Under the pieces are notes generated by a model. That model was not told the origin of the DNA. It saw only the letters and a list, made by a program, of their open reading frames with translations, and ran no database searches. A DNA stretch of 64,000 bases, taken from contig NC_007645.1 in assembly GCF_000012985.1 (NCBI RefSeq), forward strand, positions 5,416,581-5,480,580, in the 5' to 3' direction. Source of the DNA: Hahella chejuensis KCTC 2396. GTDB taxonomy: Bacteria > Pseudomonadota > Gammaproteobacteria > Pseudomonadales > Oleiphilaceae. The translations under genes and the position numbers were made by a program. Positions within the stretch are counted from its first letter, which is position 1; every line of letters begins with the position of its first letter. Below, one piece after another: positions 1 to 8,125 of the stretch.

Positions 1-20
1 AGCAGGTATTACTACACTTA

Positions 21-1931
21 TCATAATAAAGCCTTATCTTTTTCTCTCATTTTTTTCAATAGCTGGTGCAAATAAGCAATATCTTTAGAGTTACTATTGC
101 AGCTCAACACCAAGCCGGAGCAGTGCCTCTCAATATCCTCAATTAGTTTTCCAGCGCTATCCACTTTCCCTAGAAAAAGATACTTCTCCGCCAAGCTTAG
201 TGCAATATCCAACCTCCAATGGATAGAAATTGCTTTCTCTAAGCTCTTTGTCGCCTCCGGCATATCATTTATATATTGACTCAATCGAGACTTATAAACA
301 TAAATGGATCTATATCTACGCTTATAGCTAGGATTAATCAAAAAGGCATCTGCAATTAAATCAAGATCATCTACAGTAACATTATTACAATGACCTTGCT
401 CCTTTAGATCTAACAAGGCATTCAGTAGCACAATAGTTTGATTATAGAATTTAGCTTTACGAGCCTTATTCAAAAACTCTTCCATATCTGGCACAGGCAA
501 ACTGCTATCAACACAAACTAGCTCATACCATAGCAATTCTTTTGTCGGGTCATCGGGAAAGTCTTGGTGGGTTTCCTTATAAAAGTTAGCCCCTTCTTTG
601 TAAAGCCCAAACCGAAAAAGCGTTGACCCGAGGTGAGAATAGGCTCTCTGGGACAACGGCGCTTGTTGGTACCACCTCAGAGCTTGTTGCACAGGCTTGG
701 ACCACAGCGAAACTTCGCTTTTTGCAATTAGAACTATTAAGACAAAATAAGCAATCGAAGACGCGGCAGCAATAGCTTTTACTTTACCATTAACAGCCTT
801 ATTTTTGATGAAACATACAATCGCATATGAAATAAGAAGCGATAAGCTAAATGTGGGAACATAATTTCTATGCTCAAAATACAGTTCTAGCGAAAGGACT
901 GTTGACTCCATAGAGTGAGCGCCAAGAAAAAATAAAACTGCAAACGACAAGTAAGGAAATTTACGCCTAGCAAACCAGGCGCCAGCAATTGCCCCCGTCC
1001 ACACTATACAGCAGAAAAGTGTACTAATTGGGCTCAATAGTCCTCTAGAAATCACTACCTCTTCATTAATAACACCAAACTGAAAAGAGCTTGGAAAAAT
1101 AAACTTCAGCACATACTCTACAAGAATACGACTTTCTGTCAGCACACGTTCATATACGTTGAAGTCACGCCCAGAGAAGCCTCTTACAAAATATTTATCT
1201 GTATTAAGCAAAATATGCAGTGTAAAGATAGCAAGGCCAGCATAAACAACGAGAAATGCCCATGTCTGATAAACTCTACTTTTGGGCGCCTTATGATAAA
1301 TAGTCAGATCTAGCACTAGGACCAAAAGAATTGTCAAGAAACCATTCTCTTTGCTCAATGTCGCCAAAGCAGTAAGCCCTCCGACACCAAGAAACAGAGC
1401 CCCTGCTTGCTTAACATCTCCTTGGGCCTCTCTGAAATATGTCCAAAGGATTAGAGCCGAAAATGTGAAGAACGCCGATAGCTCGGCCATTCTTTGAGTA
1501 ACGTAAAGCACCGTTGACACTTGAATAGGGGCAAATGACCAGAGAATATAGCACCCAATAGCAACTACATTGGCAGTATTAGGCAGAAGCTTTATCAGCA
1601 TCAACCTTCGTGCAAGCCAAAATACCAACAGCCCATTAAGCGCATGAAGTACAATGTTGAACAGCTTAAAAGGGAGCAATCCCTGTTCTAGCGAGCCACG
1701 CTGAAGATAGATAGACAAGTAGGAAACAGGGCGTTTTAAGTCTCCAACATCTCCAGAGATATAGCGAAGAAAGCCATCAAGCCATGACATTCCTTCTGAG
1801 CCAGCCAGTCTCTGCAGCACATGCTGGTCGTCTAATATAGGAATGCCGCCTTTCGCCCCTATATAAAACAAAAGGAGCAGCCCGACACTCAGAGCCATGA
1901 GAATAACGAAACACAGCCTATTATTTATCAT
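21..1931 (-). CDS. Predicted GT-C-type membrane glycosyltransferase with C-terminal TPR-like region; pilin modification candidate
   Basis: 636 aa. About ten hydrophobic segments fill residues 8-410, followed by a soluble, TPR-like helical region (about 420-636). An Asp-Asp pair (residues 34-35) sits in the first loop after TM1, where GT-C transferases keep catalytic acids, and the loop and TM pattern resembles TMTC-like membrane proteins. No Wzy_C/PglL ligase signature is visible. It lies directly downstream of two pilin genes on the same strand, a position that pilin glycosyltransferases (TfpO, TfpW) occupy in Pseudomonas and Acinetobacter. The link to pilin glycosylation is inference from position and fold. 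The gene is visibly A+T richer than genes after 7200, suggesting transfer. No Shine-Dalgarno is evident before the ATG, so it may depend on translation from upstream. Confidence 0.7.
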   Translation of the reverse strand: MINNRLCFVILMALSVGLLLLFYIGAKGGIPILDDQHVLQRLAGSEGMSWLDGFLRYISGDVGDLKRPVSYLSIYLQRGSLEQGLLPFKLFNIVLHALNGLLVFWLARRLMLIKLLPNTANVVAIGCYILWSFAPIQVSTVLYVTQRMAELSAFFTFSALILWTYFREAQGDVKQAGALFLGVGGLTALATLSKENGFLTILLVLVLDLTIYHKAPKSRVYQTWAFLVVYAGLAIFTLHILLNTDKYFVRGFSGRDFNVYERVLTESRILVEYVLKFIFPSSFQFGVINEEVVISRGLLSPISTLFCCIVWTGAIAGAWFARRKFPYLSFAVLFFLGAHSMESTVLSLELYFEHRNYVPTFSLSLLISYAIVCFIKNKAVNGKVKAIAAASSIAYFVLIVLIAKSEVSLWSKPVQQALRWYQQAPLSQRAYSHLGSTLFRFGLYKEGANFYKETHQDFPDDPTKELLWYELVCVDSSLPVPDMEEFLNKARKAKFYNQTIVLLNALLDLKEQGHCNNVTVDDLDLIADAFLINPSYKRRYRSIYVYKSRLSQYINDMPEATKSLEKAISIHWRLDIALSLAEKYLFLGKVDSAGKLIEDIERHCSGLVLSCNSNSKDIAYLHQLLKKMREKDKALL

Positions 1932-2023
1932 TCAGTATCAACTATTCACAATCAGGGAGGAGGATAAAGCCAATGTAAAAGTAGAAAGTTTACGGGCCAA
2001 AAGCAGGATAGCAGTTAATACCG

Positions 2024-2470
2024 CTATTTACAGGATGCTGGTAAGTAGTGCTCGCTTACAGACGTATGAGCGCTAGACACAGGCGACAATACGCCACAGT
2101 TCCAACTATGCCCATTATCCTCAGTCACTATAGCGAACGTCTTTCCGCTGACATTCGGACTTACGCCTGAGGTTTGCATAGTGGCCATTATTACAATTCG
2201 ATCAATGGCAGGGCTGAAGACCGTAACAGTGGACACATATTTTCCACCTGAGCTACCCACCACCTCAGACGTCGAAGGTGGGCGACCATTATTCTGGACA
2301 AACTCTACAACTTTAACTTTTAGCCCCTCAGTCAAAGTAATTGCTTCAGATACTTGCCCTTTAGCCACGTAATCGGTATAGCCCGGAATAGCAACGGCAG
2401 CAATGACTCCAATAATAGCCACAACAACAATAAGCTCAACCAGGGTAAACCCTTTTTCACGATTAGCCAA
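2024..2470 (-). CDS. Type IV pilin, second tandem copy
   Basis: 148 aa type IVa prepilin. A 7-residue leader ends in Lys-Gly, and the mature protein starts FTLVELIVVVAIIG, with the required Glu at +5 for PilD processing and helix packing. Two Cys near the C-terminus (WNCG and the final ASCK) would form the D-region disulfide loop. It is paralogous to the pilin at 2532-3008: both share GKYV, a 'VATM/IMATM' strand and a YLP-SCK ending, but the middle differs. The start codon is TTG (2468-2470), preceded six bases upstream by a strong GGAGGG ribosome site. The gene follows a terminator-like hairpin downstream of the first pilin, so expression is probably lower. It could be a minor or alternative major pilin. 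Confidence 0.88.
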   Translation of the reverse strand: MANREKGFTLVELIVVVAIIGVIAAVAIPGYTDYVAKGQVSEAITLTEGLKVKVVEFVQNNGRPPSTSEVVGSSGGKYVSTVTVFSPAIDRIVIMATMQTSGVSPNVSGKTFAIVTEDNGHSWNCGVLSPVSSAHTSVSEHYLPASCK

Positions 2471-2489
2471 TGCAGTCCCTCCAACTAAA

Positions 2490-2510
2490 AAGCCTCCCGG
2501 AGGGAGGCTT
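2490..2510 (-). terminator. Terminator after pilA
   Basis: Perfect 9-bp inverted repeat (AAGCCTCCC / GGGAGGCTT, 3-nt loop) followed on the minus strand by a short T run. It lies between the two pilin genes, where a partial terminator would favour the upstream pilin. Confidence 0.75.
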
Positions 2511-2531
2511 AAAGTAAAAGCTACTTACAGC

Positions 2532-3008
2532 TTACTTACAAGAACTCGGCAGATACTGATTGTTAACAGTCGTATTATCTGATGCGCCAGTGAAAGCTGT
2601 AGCGCCATCGTTTTCAACCGCTACAGAACCGCAAGTCCAGTGCTGACCACCGTCATAGGTAGCTGTTGCAAAGGTGGCGCCTGCAATATTTGCATTAACA
2701 CCAGCAGTTTTCATCGTCGCCACAACCGCCCAACGGTTAGTTGTGATTTCCACTACAGTCATGCCTGCGACGTACTTACCTGAAGTAACTGCGCCAACTT
2801 CACCCAGTCCTGGTCTTACAGCGGTATTTTGAAACGCTTCAGCCATTGACCCTTTTACCGCAGAGGTGAGGCTAACAGCTTCACTAACCTGGGAGCGAGC
2901 AATGTAATCCTGGTAGGCGGGAATAGCTACTGCAGCCAAAATACCAATGATCGCAACAACGATCATCAACTCAATCAGGGTAAAACCTTTTTGTATGCTT
3001 TTCATCAA
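2532..3008 (-). CDS. pilA: Type IV major pilin PilA
   Basis: 158 aa prepilin, the structural subunit of type IV pili used in twitching, adhesion and DNA uptake. A short leader (MMKSIQKG) is cut by PilD before [18 protein letters not shown], which carries Glu5 and the N-terminal methylated Phe position. The hydrophobic N-terminal helix is followed by a globular domain with a C-terminal Cys pair (TCGS and the final SCK) for the D-loop disulfide. Divergent to pilB, as in Pseudomonas. A sigma-54 promoter lies about 75 bases upstream of the ATG, consistent with PilS/PilR/RpoN control. A GGAG-type ribosome site is seen just before the ATG. Confidence 0.95.
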   Translation of the reverse strand: MMKSIQKGFTLIELMIVVAIIGILAAVAIPAYQDYIARSQVSEAVSLTSAVKGSMAEAFQNTAVRPGLGEVGAVTSGKYVAGMTVVEITTNRWAVVATMKTAGVNANIAGATFATATYDGGQHWTCGSVAVENDGATAFTGASDNTTVNNQYLPSSCK

Positions 3009-3081
3009 CTCTTCTCCTCAATCGTCTTTCGACTATTTAAACGTTTGGGGGGCCACTGCCGACACCTTGCACAAAGTGAAC

Positions 3082-3096
3082 GCAGACAGCGTGCCA
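3082..3096 (-). promoter_or_regulatory. Sigma-54 (RpoN) promoter of pilA
   Basis: The minus strand reads TGGCACGCTGTCTGC, an exact -24 element (TGGCAC) with GG and GC spaced by ten bases as sigma-54 requires. The -12 element is CTGC instead of TTGC. Transcription would start near 3070, giving a leader of about 60 bases before pilA. rpoN itself is at 42843. Confidence 0.8.
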
Positions 3097-3214
3097 ACTC
3101 CCTCCATTTCACACACTTTCTTTTATTTCAAGCAGATAGCAGAATGCCACTGTGCACCCAAAACTCTTTTTCAGTCTAGACAAAAAGTAAGTGCTGACCA
3201 TTATCGCCAGTTGC

Positions 3215-3229
3215 TGACAATTTTTGTCA
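3215..3229. promoter_or_regulatory. Dyad upstream of pilA, candidate enhancer (PilR) site
   Basis: A 15-base near-palindrome, TGACAATTTTTGTCA, about 150 bases upstream of the predicted pilA start site and 93 bases before pilB. Sigma-54 activators bind at such distances, and PilR sites contain TGTC units; assignment to PilR is inference. The rest of the 313-base pilA-pilB gap shows no gene. Confidence 0.35.
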
Positions 3230-3321
3230 CTCTGCACAAAACCTATAATGCAACTTTCCAACTCACCCAATTAAATCTAAACTTTTGAAAGGATGTTTAT
3301 TTTTTTAGTCGATCCCTTAGT

Positions 3322-5034
3322 ATGAATACTCAAATGACCACTCCCCTTACAGGATTAGCGCGCCGCTTTGTCCAAGACGGAATTATCGAGGAAAATACTG
3401 CGCGCGAAGCGCAGAATAATGCAGGCAAAGCAAAACTCCCTTTTGTGAGCTATCTAGTGCAACAGGGACTGGCCAAAGCCACCCAGTTAGCTTACGCCGC
3501 CTCAGCAGAATTTGGTGTGCCTTTAGTTGACCTGAACTCTGTTGCTTTAGACCAAATACCCGAGAAAATTGTAGATGAAAAGCTGATTAGAAAGCATCAC
3601 GCCTTGCCTCTGTTTAAAAGAGGTAACCGGTTGTTCCTGGCCCTAGCTGACCCAACAAACCTTCAGGCGCTTGACGAAATAAAGTTCCATACAGGGCTTA
3701 GCACGGATGCAGTTCTCGTTGAGGACGATAAGCTTTCTACCGCTATCGATAGATATCTCGAAGCCCAAGAGCAGCCTCTGGGCGATATAGATGGCGGGGA
3801 TTTAGATGATATCGATATAGAGACCGGCGACGATAGCGACAAGGACGACGATTCAGGAGCCGAACAAGATGACGCCCCTATCGTCAAATACATCAACAAG
3901 ATGCTACTTGACGCAATCAAAGGGGGGGCTTCAGACATACACTTTGAGCCTTACGAAAAAACCTATCGCGTCAGATTTAGGACAGATGGCATATTGCATG
4001 AGGTATCAAAGCCATCTATAAAACTCGCAGCCAAGCTGTCGGCGCGTTTGAAAGTAATGTCACAGCTGGACATTTCCGAGAGACGGGTCCCTCAGGATGG
4101 CCGTATCAAGATGAAGCTATCCAAAACCAAAGCCATAGATTTTCGAGTGAACACTCTCCCCACGCTCTGGGGAGAAAAAATCGTTTTACGGATATTAGAC
4201 CCAAGTAGCGCGAAACTCGGTATAGACGCCCTTGGGTACGAAGAAGATCAGAAGAAAATGTATCTGGACGCTCTTGCGCAACCACAAGGCATGATACTGG
4301 TTACCGGGCCTACCGGAAGCGGTAAAACCGTCTCGCTTTATACAGGCCTTAATATTCTGAACACTACAGAAAGAAACATATCTACTGCAGAAGACCCGGT
4401 GGAAATCAACTTGGAAGGCATTAACCAAGTTAACGTAAACACCAAAGTCGGTTTAGACTTTTCTTCGGCTTTGCGAGCATTTCTTCGCCAAGACCCAGAC
4501 GTTGTTATGGTGGGAGAGATACGGGATTTGGATACTGCGTCTATCGCGATTAAAGCGGCTCAAACAGGGCACTTAGTGTTATCAACGCTTCATACGAATA
4601 GCGCCGCAGAAACCTTGACGCGCCTACGTAATATGGGAGTGCCTGCCTTCAATATTGCAACCTCGGTCAGCCTAATCATTGCACAGCGTCTTGCGAGAAG
4701 GCTCTGCGCGGAGTGTAAAGAGGTGATTACCGTCCCCAAAGAAGTTTTAAAGGAGGAAGGATTCACAGATGCACAAATTGAAACGGGCTTTAAATTGTAC
4801 AGCCCTAAAGGTTGTGATAAATGCAAAGGCGGGTATAAAGGCCGAGTAGGCATATACGAAGTAGTGAGAGTCACGCCCCCTATGCAAGAACTCATTATGA
4901 ATGAAGCAAGTTCGTTGGAACTTGCCAAGCAAGCTCAGAAAGAACGGTTTCGCAATCTCAGACAGTCGGCGCTGAGGAAAGTTATTGAGGGCGTAACCAG
5001 CCTAGAAGACGCAAATCGGGTAACGAAGGATTAA
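3322..5034 (+). CDS. pilB: Type IV pilus assembly ATPase PilB
   Basis: 570 aa cytoplasmic hexameric ATPase that powers pilus extension. The MshEN/GspE-like N-terminal domain (about 1-150) is followed by a very acidic Asp-rich linker (about 154-184), the core ATPase with Walker A GPTGSGKT (329-336), an Asp box and the Walker B/His-box segment (VMVGEIRDLDTA, TGHLVLSTLHTNSA), and a C-terminal zinc motif made of two CxxC pairs (CAEC, CDKC). Full family length. pilC begins three bases after the stop. The ATG at 3322 lacks a clear ribosome site; an in-frame ATG at 3334 is an alternative. Confidence 0.97.
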   Translation: MNTQMTTPLTGLARRFVQDGIIEENTAREAQNNAGKAKLPFVSYLVQQGLAKATQLAYAASAEFGVPLVDLNSVALDQIPEKIVDEKLIRKHHALPLFKRGNRLFLALADPTNLQALDEIKFHTGLSTDAVLVEDDKLSTAIDRYLEAQEQPLGDIDGGDLDDIDIETGDDSDKDDDSGAEQDDAPIVKYINKMLLDAIKGGASDIHFEPYEKTYRVRFRTDGILHEVSKPSIKLAAKLSARLKVMSQLDISERRVPQDGRIKMKLSKTKAIDFRVNTLPTLWGEKIVLRILDPSSAKLGIDALGYEEDQKKMYLDALAQPQGMILVTGPTGSGKTVSLYTGLNILNTTERNISTAEDPVEINLEGINQVNVNTKVGLDFSSALRAFLRQDPDVVMVGEIRDLDTASIAIKAAQTGHLVLSTLHTNSAAETLTRLRNMGVPAFNIATSVSLIIAQRLARRLCAECKEVITVPKEVLKEEGFTDAQIETGFKLYSPKGCDKCKGGYKGRVGIYEVVRVTPPMQELIMNEASSLELAKQAQKERFRNLRQSALRKVIEGVTSLEDANRVTKD

Positions 5035-5037
5035 AAT

Positions 5038-6258
5038 ATGGCCCAAGCAGCACAAAAACATTCAACCTTTGTCTGGGAAGGCACTGACCGAAAGGGGAAC
5101 AAGACCAAGGGAGAAACGAGCGGGTCAAATGTCGCCCTTGTGAAAGCACAGCTGAGAAAGCAAGGAATCAATCCCACCAGAGTCAAAAAGAAAGCAGAAA
5201 GTATTTTAGGAAAAAGAACCAAGAAGATAACCCCGTTTGACATTGCAGTATTTACTCGTCAAATGGCGACGATGATGAAAGCCGGAGTTCCTTTGGTACA
5301 ATCGTTCGATATCGTCGCAGATGGGCTGGAGCACCCCTCTCTAAAAGAGCTGGTTTTAGATATTAAAAACGAGGTTGCAGCAGGGAATAGCTTTGCTGGA
5401 GCCCTGAAAAAGCATCCCAAGTATTTTGATGACCTGTTTTGTAACCTAATCGATTCCGGCGAGAAATCGGGGGCTCTCGAAACAATGCTGGCTCGAGTCG
5501 CAACGTATCTCGAAAAAACAGAGATTCTGAAGAAAAAAGTCAAAAAAGCAATGACATATCCTATTGCAGTACTTGTTGTCGCAGTAATTGTAACAGGTAT
5601 ATTGCTGGTTAAAGTCGTGCCTCAGTTTCAAGACCTGTTTCAAGGTTTCGGCGCGGACTTACCCGCATTCACCCAAATGATTATTAATATTTCAGAATAC
5701 CTACAGGCATCTTGGTACATTATTCTCGGCGTTATTATTGCCGCGATATTCAGCTTCAGTGAAGCTAGACGAAGATCACCAGCATTTTCCGATGCAGTCG
5801 ACAAATATATATTAAAGTTTCCCATCATGGGCGACATCTTGCATAAGTCAGCGGTCGCTCGCTTCGCCAGAGTTCTATCAACAACTTTTGCCGCTGGCGT
5901 GCCGCTTGTTGACGCATTGGAATCAGTAGCCGGCGCCACTGGAAACGCGGTGTTCAGAAAAGCTGTAATTAAGATACGCGACGACGTATCCTCGGGAACA
6001 CAATTGCAATACAGCATGAAAACTACAGGCGTATTTCCTGTTATGGCAATACAGCTAACTTCAATCGGCGAAGAGTCAGGCGCTCTTGATGACATGTTGG
6101 AGAAAGTCGCCGATCACTATGAGGCTGAAGTAGACGATGCTGTAGACAACCTTACTGCTCTTATGGAGCCAATGATTATGGCTGTTTTAGGTGTTTTAGT
6201 TGGCGGTCTAATTATAGGTATGTACCTCCCCATTTTCCAATTGGGCTCCGTGGTCTAA
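5038..6258 (+). CDS. pilC: Type IV pilus inner-membrane platform protein PilC
   Basis: 406 aa. Two repeated T2SF/GspF domains (about 70-195 and 270-400), each followed by hydrophobic segments, the last ending at the C-terminus (MAVLGVLVGGLIIGMYLPIF). The repeated signature is seen as FTRQMATMMKAGVPLV and FARVLSTTFAAGVPLV. It is the inner-membrane platform that couples the PilB motor to pilin polymerisation. Translationally close to pilB (3-base gap) and followed by a strong terminator. Confidence 0.97.
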   Translation: MAQAAQKHSTFVWEGTDRKGNKTKGETSGSNVALVKAQLRKQGINPTRVKKKAESILGKRTKKITPFDIAVFTRQMATMMKAGVPLVQSFDIVADGLEHPSLKELVLDIKNEVAAGNSFAGALKKHPKYFDDLFCNLIDSGEKSGALETMLARVATYLEKTEILKKKVKKAMTYPIAVLVVAVIVTGILLVKVVPQFQDLFQGFGADLPAFTQMIINISEYLQASWYIILGVIIAAIFSFSEARRRSPAFSDAVDKYILKFPIMGDILHKSAVARFARVLSTTFAAGVPLVDALESVAGATGNAVFRKAVIKIRDDVSSGTQLQYSMKTTGVFPVMAIQLTSIGEESGALDDMLEKVADHYEAEVDDAVDNLTALMEPMIMAVLGVLVGGLIIGMYLPIFQLGSVV

Positions 6259-6275
6259 TCAAACACATATCCCTT

Positions 6276-6305
6276 AAAGACCTCGCTCCTGCGAGGTCTT
6301 TTTTT
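6276..6305 (+). terminator. Rho-independent terminator after pilC
   Basis: AAAGACCTCGC, loop TCCT, GCGAGGTCTTT, then a long T run. It lies only 24 bases before the pilD start, so pilD needs readthrough or its own promoter. Confidence 0.88.
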
Positions 6306-6324
6306 AACTGTACTCATATAACCG

Positions 6325-7203
6325 ATGTTAGATATCTTTAATCAGTTCAATCACAATCCTGCGCTGCTTTATATAACGGTCGTTGTTTTCGGCTTGATTG
6401 TCGGCAGTTTTTTGAATGTCGTTATTCTGCGGAAGCCAAAAATGCTGGAGCAGGAGTGGCGCGCTCAATGCGCCGAAATTCCAGGCTGCGACTGCCCCAA
6501 AACAGACGAGCCCCTGATAACGCTTTCTAAACCCGATTCAACCTGCCCAAAGTGCGGACATAAAATCAGGGCTTGGGAAAATATTCCGGTAATCAGTTAT
6601 TTGTTTCTTGGCGGCAAGTGCTCCTCGTGCAAAACAGGCATTTCCATACGCTATCCTCTAGTGGAAATCGCCACCGCTTTATTAGCGGTCATTGTCGTCT
6701 GCTATTTCAAGATGAGTTGGGCGGGACTGGCGGCCATTGGCTTAAGCTGGACATTGCTTACTTTGTCATTAATAGACTTCGACACTCAGTTACTGCCTGA
6801 TGACCTGACGTTACCTTTACTTTGGGCGGGATTACTAATCAATATCCAGGGTATTTTCGCCCCCCTATCAGAAGCTGTGATTGGCGCAGTAGTCGGCTAC
6901 TTGGCTTTGTGGTCGGTCTACCACTTATTCCGCCTTTTGACTGGCAAGGAAGGCATGGGCTTTGGCGATTTCAAGCTGCTCGCCGCTCTGGGCGCCTGGT
7001 TGGGGTGGAAAATGCTGCCCCTTATTATTCTGCTTTCCTCACTGGTTGGAGCCGTTATTGGGATAGCAATGATCATTATCCTGGGTAGAGATAAGAATAT
7101 CCCTATCCCCTTTGGTCCTTATCTGGCCATCGCAGGCTGGATAGCTATGATCTGGGGAAATGATATCGTATCCGCCTATTTGGGAATGTACCCTGCGCCT
7201 TAG
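6325..7203 (+). CDS. pilD: Prepilin peptidase and N-methyltransferase PilD
   Basis: 292 aa bifunctional inner-membrane enzyme that removes prepilin leaders and methylates the new N-terminal Phe. Two CxxC pairs (Cys74/77 and 99/102) form the cytoplasmic zinc domain. The aspartyl protease residues are in LIDFDTQLLPDD (Asp151) and the GFGDFK motif (Asp215). Seven to eight TM segments. The zinc-domain loop carries extra Cys residues (around 49-57). It would process both pilins of this locus and any type II secretion pseudopilins. The stop codon falls inside a small hairpin. Confidence 0.97.
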   Translation: MLDIFNQFNHNPALLYITVVVFGLIVGSFLNVVILRKPKMLEQEWRAQCAEIPGCDCPKTDEPLITLSKPDSTCPKCGHKIRAWENIPVISYLFLGGKCSSCKTGISIRYPLVEIATALLAVIVVCYFKMSWAGLAAIGLSWTLLTLSLIDFDTQLLPDDLTLPLLWAGLLINIQGIFAPLSEAVIGAVVGYLALWSVYHLFRLLTGKEGMGFGDFKLLAALGAWLGWKMLPLIILLSSLVGAVIGIAMIIILGRDKNIPIPFGPYLAIAGWIAMIWGNDIVSAYLGMYPAP

Positions 7204-7209
7204 GCGCAG
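7193..7209 (+). terminator. Small hairpin spanning the pilD stop codon
   Basis: Perfect 7-bp stem (CTGCGCC / GGCGCAG) with a 3-base loop containing part of the TAG stop, followed by a T/C-rich stretch. Possible attenuator between pilD and coaE. Confidence 0.4.
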
Positions 7210-7222
7210 TATCTTTCCTTGT

Positions 7223-7849
7223 ATGAATCAAATCCCCCAACATAAGTCATTAGTCATCGGACTTACCGGCGGCATCGCCAGCGGTAAGTCCGCCGCGGCG
7301 GCCAAGTTTGTTGAATTGGACATTCCCTGCATCGACGCCGATCAAGTAGCACGTGACGTTGTCGAGCCCGGCGAGCCTGCTCTGCAGCATATTGCGGAGC
7401 ATTTCGGTTCCGCCCTGATCACGCCGAACGGAGTTCTGGATCGCGCAGCGCTTCGCAAGCTGGTGTTCAATGATCCTGAGCAGAAGAAATGGCTTGAGAG
7501 TCTGCTACATCCACTGATCAACCAGCGCATCCGCGATTGGCTGGGCGCATGCAAGACGCCTTACTGTATTCTCGCCTCTCCCTTACTACTGGAAACTCGG
7601 CAACGCGAACTGGTAGACCGCATACTGGTTATAGACGTTCCTGAGTCAGTGCAAATCGCCAGAGCGATGGCGAGAGATCAAAATAGCGAGGATTTAGTCC
7701 GCCGGATTATTGCCACTCAAAGCGGCAGAGAGTATAAACGCCAACATGCGGATGATATCATCCTCAACGATAAGGACTTGGCCCACCTGTACCACGAGGT
7801 CGCCAAGTTGCATGAATACTATTTAGAACTGGCGCAGCATGATCGATAA
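7223..7849 (+). CDS. coaE: Dephospho-CoA kinase CoaE
   Basis: 208 aa. Final step of coenzyme A synthesis: ATP-dependent phosphorylation of dephospho-CoA. Walker A is GGIASGKS (residues 16-23), followed by the [13 protein letters not shown] substrate motif and the LLLETRQ and VIDVPESVQ segments of the family. I chose the ATG at 7223 because the family begins just before the P-loop; an upstream in-frame start at 7160 would overlap pilD. Its end overlaps yacG by 11 bases, the usual pilD-coaE-yacG arrangement. Confidence 0.95.
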   Translation: MNQIPQHKSLVIGLTGGIASGKSAAAAKFVELDIPCIDADQVARDVVEPGEPALQHIAEHFGSALITPNGVLDRAALRKLVFNDPEQKKWLESLLHPLINQRIRDWLGACKTPYCILASPLLLETRQRELVDRILVIDVPESVQIARAMARDQNSEDLVRRIIATQSGREYKRQHADDIILNDKDLAHLYHEVAKLHEYYLELAQHDR

Positions 7850-8075
7850 ATCTTCTACCTCTTCAGCCACTCGCACCGCCCTGGAAGTGGACTGCCCGAC
7901 CTGTGGGAAGAAAGTCCCATGGACCCAGGAAAATGAGTTTCGGCCTTTCTGCAGCAAGCGCTGTCAAATGATCGACCTGGGCGCCTGGGCGTCCGAAGAG
8001 TATCGAATTGCAGAGGCCGAAGAGAAAGACAAATGGTCTGAAACCGAGGACGAGCGACCAAAGGATTCCCATTGA
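7839..8075 (+). CDS. yacG: DNA gyrase inhibitor YacG (zinc protein)
   Basis: 78 aa small zinc-finger protein that binds GyrB and inhibits gyrase in E. coli. The four zinc ligands are seen as CPTC (Cys19/22) and CSKRC (Cys38/42), followed by the family segment [12 protein letters not shown] and an acidic tail. Overlaps coaE by 11 bases and is the last gene of the pil-associated operon. Confidence 0.93.
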   Translation: MIDKSSTSSATRTALEVDCPTCGKKVPWTQENEFRPFCSKRCQMIDLGAWASEEYRIAEAEEKDKWSETEDERPKDSH

Positions 8076-8125
8076 TTCCCTATCGCCGCAGCCTTTCCCT
8101 TCCACTTACCAGGATGCATTAGCCG

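Noticed and set aside
2947-3288. Plus-strand frame antisense to the pilA start and promoter
   Set aside because: It lies over the sigma-54 promoter and pilA leader and encodes no recognisable protein.
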